From Sergeia podlipaevii (Eukaryota > Euglenozoa > Kinetoplastea > Trypanosomatida > Trypanosomatidae): DNA of 64,000 nt. The stretch lies in contig JASANZ010002199.1 in the NCBI GenBank assembly GCA_030849805.1, positions 1 to 64,000 of the forward strand. The letters are read 5' to 3'. How positions within the stretch are numbered: the first letter of the stretch is position 1; every line of letters starts with the position of its first letter. This document shows, one piece after another, positions 58,901 to 64,000 of the stretch. The position numbers were made by a program, and so were the translations under genes. The notes beneath the pieces were generated by a model. The model saw only the letters and a program-made list of their open reading frames with translations, made no database searches and was not told the origin of the DNA.

Positions 58901-59056
58901 AGCTCGGCAACACTGCGGTCTCGGTGGTTGAGGACGGAGAAGCTGTACACGCAATTCGTGGAGAACAGCAGAGCTGGTGCGAGTGGCGTGGCAACGCAGA
59001 ACGCAGCCAATCTGTTGCTCAGCCGCGTACGAGAAGAATTCAAGAGGCGCTTCTAG
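55940..59056 (+). CDS. RELCH-like protein: LisH motif, coiled segment and HEAT repeats
   Basis: The 1038-residue protein begins with a LisH-type motif (TIEQITQWLQHHKYGIAALELHEEM, split here by helix turns, about residues 17-41). A short helical region follows near 150-175, and then long arrays of helical pairs typical of HEAT repeats (about 190-1030), for example ALDCVTALAPLLLSSHKLCHAL, FSNSVRHAAQTQLKEVIYPL and SPSVRLRVVTLASRACALI. The order LisH, coiled coil, HEAT fits RELCH (KIAA1468), a Rab11-binding protein that tethers recycling endosomes to the trans-Golgi for sterol transfer in animals (family knowledge). Low-complexity Ser/Gly inserts lie near 250 and 455-520. The frame is open upstream from a GTG at 55889, but the first ATG after the acceptor is used. 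The neighbouring AP-3 gene acts in related traffic, possibly by chance. Confidence 0.7.
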   Translation: MESATAQEVTHSEELTIEQITQWLQHHKYGIAALELHEEMKRRDGCGYAPLIAVAETVLQSNSSCSRNGSEGSCVEAHKKEYRSEAQSASVGCGEGENRGDARGVLLEALRAYSDAEGIEAARTLVEGAGIVSGDKPDLSPSPPLHDEQGALDAAALRTVTERLQNSERQLKQVVAQLAESLPTLVSTIDPMRKEVLLPLLCTVAVLGPSGTGRAAARQGLLTLFSRPTAEHRAAIVGEWVRVAQAAAAGGSSSGGGRVNTVPACIESSDASAFSFSSSYTAAGLRVLEQEVAPELYSLVNSRAVERRLLALDCVTALAPLLLSSHKLCHALCQGLLRPLSEDESAVVRREVPRCLAALWPGIREDDVIATGQKGGSSGGHDDDPLTHRSTIHLELVIRLALDPFSNSVRHAAQTQLKEVIYPLCLEEGILLEEFVPLLMGFLAMEGSAVKGAEAVSGAGGGPGISNGAPPLGSSSSSSKGKNIIATGAARDEQMSRVHHSVSAPANAAAAATTSGGTADSLTQNTLALGNTAMLVRLIYGAVRCVRTHIVSMYDSSPPEAVAARLEYVCHIYTSVVLPTAFGVVAPLLAATPHWQLTGCLCGLAASLAAPVSLFDAESWELVRTYLASSVQVHQQQQGKRGAAGVDMIRREESASAAGWLYFFNSFLIRLCGEQAAFEGDHVRDSHTQQPGSVERAVKRNECSDASAEMSSQADEEGHDSLAVVVVPAESIANDSVMLLMRVLVASGTLVTTDARVEICARCVASLSPLATESVRLADGITALLWACVGSSSPSVRLRVVTLASRACALIMDDAIKTSLICPALSALMNDTECAVQEMAVRSTISVAVALTSVEAQASVLGPAFEVVEASGCTSDLTVAVLRQWESLLVSTPAEPRENFLYPQLASLMNQLAHQQVHERAASASAAQRNVPVENELAQWEKTMLALDSLLQAVLRCAVVTPPLVERYLLPGLRHFVSANSVLAASSSSATLRSRWLRTEKLYTQFVENSRAGASGVATQNAANLLLSRVREEFKRRF

Positions 59057-59488
59057 CGTAGTTATGGAGTGGGCTGGTTATGGGCATGGTTTGCTTGCTC
59101 TTTTTTTTTTTTTTCATGTCAATGATTTTGCTTTTTTTTTTTTTGTTTGTTTGTTTGTCTGTGTGCGTTCTTTTTTTTCTTTTTTCTTTCAAATTGCTTT
59201 CTTTGTGTGACTTTACGAATGAGGTATGTTTTGTATAGAGCATCTTATGGGCACATATATTCATTTGTATGGTCGCTTTAAAGAAGGAATAAAAGAAAAT
59301 GCTCTTCTCTGCTTTTTTTTTTTCTTCTTCTTCTTTCTGTCTTTCTTTCTTATTCATTTTTTTTTATCATTTAGCCAGTCATATTTATCAAGTTAAGAGT
59401 AGGTGCAATCCTTCTTTTTGTTGTTGTTTTTTTTATTGGTGTGTGTGTTTGTGTGGAGGGGGGGGGCATACATGAGAAACACATAGAA
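59057..59488. other. Intergenic region with splice acceptor and short upstream ORF
   Basis: T-rich DNA, a (GTTT)n tract near 59143-59158, then a pyrimidine tract (about 59316-59366) with AG at 59373-59374, predicting a 114-base 5' UTR for the endonuclease gene. The UTR contains a G-run (59457-59466) and a four-codon upstream frame at 59472-59486. Confidence 0.7.
59472..59486 (+). promoter_or_regulatory. Four-codon upstream open frame before the endonuclease gene
   Basis: ATG AGA AAC ACA TAG ends two bases before the main ATG at 59489. If included in the mature mRNA, it would need reinitiation or leaky scanning and could lower translation. Confidence 0.45.
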
Positions 59489-61675
59489 ATGCTTCTTATA
59501 AGCTGGAATGTTGCTGGATGGTCTTCTACGTCTGCAGCTATCCGTGAGAGCTACGGCAGTTTGCAAGCGTTCTTCAGCTGCACCGGTGCAGATGTTGTTT
59601 GCATTCAAGAATGCAAGGGCACCGTCGTGAAACTGACTGCCTCACCAGTGGAAATGGGAGCGAGCGACCCACCTCTCAGCAAGCGTAAGCGTGTGACACC
59701 CACCGTCATCAACGGAGTGCATGTAGGGGAGCCCAAGAAGGGTCCCAGCGGCAGTGCTGTGAGTGGGATCGAAGGATGGGAGTCGTTTTGGGCACTCAGC
59801 GACAAGAAGCACCGTGGATTCAACGGCGTGGTCACCTTTGTACGCCAGGGACTCACCTGGCGCTGTGACTCACGCCCTTTTACTGACGACGAATTCAACG
59901 AGGAGGGTCGTGCTGTCGTCACCTATCATAGTGCGTTCACTCTTGTGAACGTGTACGTTCCGAATGCACGTGGTGGAGCGCGCGCAGACTACAAGGCACG
60001 CTTTCTGGCTGCGCTTGCTGAAGTTCTCCACAAACTGCGCCAGGAGACAGGAAAGCCCGCTATTCTTGCGGGTGATTTAAACATGTCGTATCGTGCGCAG
60101 GACGCGTTTTGGGGGCTGCGCAGGATGCACGTTGGCGAGCTTGCTGCGATGCAGGAGAGAGCAGCTGCGGCGTCAGCAGGGACGTGTGACGAGGTGCGCG
60201 GTCATGATAAAGACGGAGCAGCTGCGGCGTGGTCTCGTGATTCCCCGCATGTGCCACCGAGTGCTGTGTTGCGCATTGCAAACTGTGTGGCCAACTATCT
60301 CTGTGATGAGATAATGACGACTTGTGATGGAAGCCCTATTGTTTCTGTCAGTGCCACTGATACTCAGCCTCAGTCACAAACCATCTCAGTGGATGTGACG
60401 TTGCCGCTTCTTCCAGAGATAGAGAGAGGCACGAGTACTTTAGGCACTACCACAGACACCCCAGGGGCGGAGAACAAGGAGGATGCCGGTGCTGCGGCAA
60501 TTGCTTTTGAAATGTTAAGAAAGCGTCTCTGTAGTGAAGCGCAACCCTCTTCTGCCTCTACTTCCAGCCTTTCTCGCTCCGCGCCGGCCACCCTTGCGGA
60601 ATTGCTTGCTGCGGGGTTCAACACTGTGCACGTTGCGGATCTTACCACTGGGCACGTGCCCCCGCCTTTGCATCGAGATTTATTCAGCGTTGTGACCTTC
60701 TGTGGTCTGCCTGCACATGGTGATGCAGCTACTCAATTTATGGGACGGCTTCTTCAGGTGACGGTGCGAACGGCGGCGAAGCCGCGTGTCGCATGTGACG
60801 AATGTGAAGAAAATGTGCATGGGGACAAGATGTGGGACACATTCTTGCTTACAGAGTCCACTGATACCCGTGGCGGCAGCGGCGGCTCTGCATCACAATT
60901 GACTGGTGGTGCCTACTGCCCATGTCCATTTACCTGCTGGGACCAGTCGCACAACCGCCGCCTCACCAACGAGGGAACGCGCATTGATTACATCCTGGTT
61001 GACAGCGCACTTGTTCCACACGTTGTGCGTCGGACCACAACGGAGAACAACGTTGGTTTTCGCCTTACTGGTGGAACTTCGTGTTCATCGCTACCCTCTA
61101 CTGCTGCAGGTGCGATCACCTCGTCGTCATCGTTGTCAGCGGAAGACTATTTTGCAGAGTTTAGTGGCAGCGAACGCGCGGACGGGATTCGGCGTGCCAT
61201 GGCAGACGGTGCGTACCCGCAAGCCCCATACGAGGGCTCCCCTCTCTCTGACGGAGTGCGCGGGTATGCATTTCGTGGGCTCCCATCGACTGGGCTTTTT
61301 GTTACGCCACCGCAGCTGAGCGATCATATAGGGGTGTGCGTGCGCTTTGACGAGAGTCTTGTGCTGCAGCCCAGGCGTGATGCGAAGGTGAAGGACCCCC
61401 ATAAGTGCATGTACCGGCCTCCACTGGGTCTACACGCGTTTTTTGGAAAGACGAAAGCTGCGGCCCCCGCGCCGGCTCATTCTTCTTCAGGCAGTACTTC
61501 TGAGGTGCTTGGATTAAAACGTGAGAGACAAGTGGAGTCATCATCATTATCATTATCATCGTTATCCTTTAAACTGAAGGAAGAAAAGCCCCAGAGAGGC
61601 GGGCAAAGTGCTTTCGAAAGCACATTGATTGCTGTGAATGTGGAGACCATTGACGTGGACGAAGATGAAACGTAG
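59489..61675 (+). CDS. APE2: APE2-like AP endonuclease (exonuclease III family)
   Basis: The 728-residue protein is an endonuclease/exonuclease/phosphatase-fold enzyme. Metal and catalytic motifs are in place: ISWNVAGW (Asn7), VVCIQECKG (the metal-binding Glu near 41), GFNGVVTFVRQG, LVNVYVPNA, LAGDLNMS with Asp196 and Asn198, RIDYILVDSAL, and LSDHIGV with Asp612 and His613. These cut DNA 5' of abasic sites and trim 3' ends in base excision repair. The late LNxS/LSDH spacing, the CWDQSHNRR block and the C-terminal extension fit APE2 rather than APE1. A large low-complexity insert lies between the GDLN and RIDY motifs (about residues 205-490), making the protein longer than human APE2 (about 520). 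Near the C-terminus, LHAFFGK (648-654) resembles a PCNA-interacting PIP box but lacks the usual Gln. No GRF zinc finger is evident. Confidence 0.85.
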   Translation: MLLISWNVAGWSSTSAAIRESYGSLQAFFSCTGADVVCIQECKGTVVKLTASPVEMGASDPPLSKRKRVTPTVINGVHVGEPKKGPSGSAVSGIEGWESFWALSDKKHRGFNGVVTFVRQGLTWRCDSRPFTDDEFNEEGRAVVTYHSAFTLVNVYVPNARGGARADYKARFLAALAEVLHKLRQETGKPAILAGDLNMSYRAQDAFWGLRRMHVGELAAMQERAAAASAGTCDEVRGHDKDGAAAAWSRDSPHVPPSAVLRIANCVANYLCDEIMTTCDGSPIVSVSATDTQPQSQTISVDVTLPLLPEIERGTSTLGTTTDTPGAENKEDAGAAAIAFEMLRKRLCSEAQPSSASTSSLSRSAPATLAELLAAGFNTVHVADLTTGHVPPPLHRDLFSVVTFCGLPAHGDAATQFMGRLLQVTVRTAAKPRVACDECEENVHGDKMWDTFLLTESTDTRGGSGGSASQLTGGAYCPCPFTCWDQSHNRRLTNEGTRIDYILVDSALVPHVVRRTTTENNVGFRLTGGTSCSSLPSTAAGAITSSSSLSAEDYFAEFSGSERADGIRRAMADGAYPQAPYEGSPLSDGVRGYAFRGLPSTGLFVTPPQLSDHIGVCVRFDESLVLQPRRDAKVKDPHKCMYRPPLGLHAFFGKTKAAAPAPAHSSSGSTSEVLGLKRERQVESSSLSLSSLSFKLKEEKPQRGGQSAFESTLIAVNVETIDVDEDET

Positions 61676-62329
61676 TAGCGCTTTCCTTTTTTTTTTCGTC
61701 CTTGATTTGATATTTTGCCTTTTGCTCTTTTTAGAGCGAAATGCGCAAAAGTTTTTCATCTATTGATGATGTTTCTTTGTTCTTGCTTCGGTTAAACCCC
61801 TAAAGAAAGGGACAACAGCAAAAAAAGAACAATTTCTGGCTTGCATCGGCAAGGAAATCAAATGAAGACTGAAAAGAGAGAAGAATGTATAACTCTGTCT
61901 GCTTCTTATATTTTGTGCTACTACTACCATATCGGTCGTTTCTTACCGCCTTCTTTATATTCGACCATTCTTTACTTTTTTTCTTTTGATATCACTTTTT
62001 ATCATCTCTTTTGCTATTCCTCCTTTTCCTGTTTCCAACTTGAATAGCTACTCAGCAGAGTGTTTTATGCGATAGTCCGCATTTCTGCGCTACTTTTTTT
62101 TTTTTTTTTAGTTTGGCATTGATTATTTTTTTCTTTGGTAAATTGGTATCTACTGCCTCTTGTTGGTGGCATATAGCGAGCTCTTTTTTTTATTTTTGTT
62201 CAGAGCCCCGTGTAGAGAGATTTTTTTTTTTTCCATTGCTATACGAATAACAGTACGCTCACGGTGGGCATATCACTAGAAACACAGTGAATCCTTTGTC
62301 ATTATTTGTTATTCTGAATTATCACTTCA
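61676..62329. other. Intergenic region with splice acceptor
   Basis: T-rich DNA with a T-run near 62092-62109. No gene is seen. Confidence 0.75.
62252..62253 (+). promoter_or_regulatory. Spliced-leader acceptor for the AP-3 beta gene
   Basis: A T-run and pyrimidine tract (about 62221-62240) is followed by AACAG with AG at 62252-62253, giving a 76-base 5' UTR before ATG 62330. Confidence 0.5.
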
Positions 62330-64000
62330 ATGTCCGCAGCTTCCACGATTGTAGATCAGGCCAAGGAATACGTGGTTGGCGCCGCAGGTGCTCTCACCAA
62401 AGCTCGCGCGTTGGTTTCTGGCGATGCGCAGTTTTTTTCTGTTGTTCCGCGTATGGATGAGCTGCGGCGTGGACTGGACTCCGACACCGTCTACGAGAAG
62501 TTGGATGCGATGAAGCGCATTGTAGCTCAAATGTGCAAGGGCACCAGCATGGCGCATTTTTTTCCCGACGTTGTTAAGAACATTCACGTCTCCTCTATCG
62601 AACTGCGCAAGCTCATCTATCTCTTTGTCGTGTACTACGCCGAAGAATGCCCTGACGCGGCGCTCTTGTCCATTTCTGCCTTCCAAAAGGATCTTGTGGA
62701 CCCCAGTGTCCACGCCCGCTCGCTCGCTCTTCGCATGCTCAGCTCTATCCGTATTCCATCCATTCACCCCGTGGTGATGGTGGCTGTACGCAAGTGTGTG
62801 GCTGATCCTTCCCCGCTTGTCCGCAAAACAGCCGCTATTTCTCTTCATCAGATGCACCACATTGCCAAGGATGAAGCCGACATGGAGTCGCTGCGTGTGA
62901 TGCTGGCCGTGCTTCTTGCAGATGCTAACGTTGATGTTGTCGGAGCGGCTGTGATGGCCTACAGCGAAATATGCCCGCACGATGTAGCGCTGCTGCATCC
63001 CGTGTTTAGGCACCTGTGCGTATCGGCCGTAACAGCAGAAGAATGGGGTCAGGTGGGGATGATGAGAGTGCTGCTCCGCTACGCACGCACGCAGTTCTGC
63101 GACCCAACATTGCCATCACACTCTACAAGGAAAGGTAGCGGGGATGACAGTAGTGTCTCTGATAGTGATGGGAATAGCAGCGATGACAGCAGTTCCACAT
63201 CTTCTTTGTCTAACTTCAGCGAACTGGTTGCCCAAGGATCTGCAAAAGACTCTACGGTTATCCTGCACCCTGATCATCAACTTTTGATTAATACCTCAAT
63301 TCGACTTCTTCGCAGCATCAATAGCGCCGTTGTGATTAGTGCCTGTGCGGTGCTATTTCACTGCGCACCACGCCGCTATCTAGATGATTGTGTAAAGCCT
63401 CTTATCCGCTTATTGTGTTGCTCATCAGAGGGGCAGAGTCTTGTGCTTCACGCAGCCTACACAATCATAGCATGCAGACCCATGCCGTTCACGCCATATA
63501 TTCGATACTTTTATCTTTCACCACGAGACTCTGCTGATGTGCGAGACCTCAAACTTCGAATTCTTACGGTACTTGTGATGAAAAGCAGCAGCTCGAGCAA
63601 CGGAATGCTCGAAAGCGGCATCGTCTGTGGCGGGTATGTTGCCTCCATTGCAGCAGCACCTGCTGCTGGGGAGGTGCTTCGTGAACTACGCATACATACG
63701 CGCAGCTTTAGTATTCCTACTGTGGTGGACGCGACACGTGCACTTGGATTGCTTGCCGTGCGCCACCCCGATCTCTCCGCGCATATCATGCGCGTCGTCA
63801 CGCCACTTCTCTCACACTCGGATTCCGCTGTGGTCTCCGAGGCTGTATCAGTGCTGCGGCTTCTCGTTGTGCAGGGGAAGAGCAACATCCACACCAGCAG
63901 GCTTGTCTTCCGTATGATGCAGGACGTCATAGCAGGAACAGTCAAGGCTCCGTCGGTGCTATCAACAGTGGTCTGGCTAGCCGGGGAATGTATCAGCGCG
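62330..64000 (+). CDS. AP3B: AP-3 complex beta subunit (beta3 adaptin), 5' part
   Basis: The frame is open from ATG 62330 to the window edge, giving 557 codons without a stop; the C-terminal half lies outside. Early residues match beta adaptins of the AP-3 type: DTVYEKLDAMKRIVAQMCKG, AHFFPDVVKNIHVSSIELRKLIYLFVVYYAEECPDAALLSISAFQKDLVDP, SLALRMLSSIRIP and SPLVRKTAAISLHQM. These are the HEAT-like helices of the adaptin trunk. AP-3 sorts cargo from endosomes to lysosome-related compartments; in trypanosomatids it is needed for acidocalcisome biogenesis (family knowledge). An acidic Ser/Asp-rich insert lies near residues 265-300, as in other AP-3 beta subunits, although there it is usually in the hinge. 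The ER/AP-1 beta alternatives lack the QFFPDVV-type match seen here. Confidence 0.9.
   Translation, partial: MSAASTIVDQAKEYVVGAAGALTKARALVSGDAQFFSVVPRMDELRRGLDSDTVYEKLDAMKRIVAQMCKGTSMAHFFPDVVKNIHVSSIELRKLIYLFVVYYAEECPDAALLSISAFQKDLVDPSVHARSLALRMLSSIRIPSIHPVVMVAVRKCVADPSPLVRKTAAISLHQMHHIAKDEADMESLRVMLAVLLADANVDVVGAAVMAYSEICPHDVALLHPVFRHLCVSAVTAEEWGQVGMMRVLLRYARTQFCDPTLPSHSTRKGSGDDSSVSDSDGNSSDDSSSTSSLSNFSELVAQGSAKDSTVILHPDHQLLINTSIRLLRSINSAVVISACAVLFHCAPRRYLDDCVKPLIRLLCCSSEGQSLVLHAAYTIIACRPMPFTPYIRYFYLSPRDSADVRDLKLRILTVLVMKSSSSSNGMLESGIVCGGYVASIAAAPAAGEVLRELRIHTRSFSIPTVVDATRALGLLAVRHPDLSAHIMRVVTPLLSHSDSAVVSEAVSVLRLLVVQGKSNIHTSRLVFRMMQDVIAGTVKAPSVLSTVVWLAGECISA

Noticed and set aside
62327..63013. 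228-codon open frame on the - strand at the window end
   Set aside because: It is antisense to the AP-3 beta gene, whose + strand frame matches adaptins along its length.
1..64000. tRNA genes, CRISPR arrays, insertion sequences or retroposons
   Set aside because: No B-box plus acceptor-stem pattern, no spaced direct repeats and no transposase or reverse transcriptase frame were seen by eye; a tRNAscan and repeat search would be needed to exclude them fully.

Overview
This window looks like nuclear DNA of a trypanosomatid (kinetoplastid) protist. The reasons are: every convincing gene lies on the + strand with no visible introns; genes are separated by 0.3-3.6 kb of T-rich, microsatellite-rich DNA; most coding regions are preceded by a long polypyrimidine tract and an AG dinucleotide, as expected for spliced-leader trans-splicing acceptors; and several gene families are typical of kinetoplastids. 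It reads as part of one polycistronic transcription unit running left to right. The genus cannot be fixed from the sequence. A BCS1-type assembly factor suggests a working cytochrome bc1 complex, which argues against a lineage such as Phytomonas that lacks it (inference).

Layout. 1-2.2 kb is gene-free, with TA/TG repeats and a G-run. 2.2-16.2 kb: a large unknown helical protein, L-2-hydroxyglutarate dehydrogenase, an MRH-domain ER lectin, a SEP-UBX protein, a TylF-type methyltransferase, an SF1/BBP-like KH protein and selenophosphate synthetase. 16.5-28.4 kb: BCS1-like AAA ATPase, PRPP synthetase, type II NADH dehydrogenase, a 3.6 kb gap without a convincing gene, and a protein tyrosine phosphatase. 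28.8-31.4 kb is compositionally odd: a 79-base GC-rich block followed by an AT-rich WD40 gene whose product starts with a PIP-box-like motif. 31.4-49 kb: COQ5 methyltransferase, a kinase with zinc-binding and possible polo-box-like regions, a long coiled-coil protein, a TFIIIC90-like protein, a GST-fold-like protein and an RbfA-like protein. 49.6-64 kb: a giant degenerate kinase-like protein, a small protein with four internal repeats, a RELCH-like LisH/HEAT protein, an APE2-like endonuclease and the 5' part of an AP-3 beta adaptin gene cut by the window end.

Functional themes. Four genes touch the mitochondrial ubiquinone pool: L2HGDH and NDH2 reduce it, COQ5 makes it and BCS1 helps assemble the complex that oxidises it. 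RELCH-like and AP-3 beta both belong to endolysosomal traffic. Neighbours in trypanosomatid polycistrons are usually not functionally related, so this grouping may be chance.

Start codons were moved to the first ATG downstream of a plausible splice acceptor wherever a longer open frame began with GTG or TTG. All functions are read from motifs by eye; no similarity search was possible.
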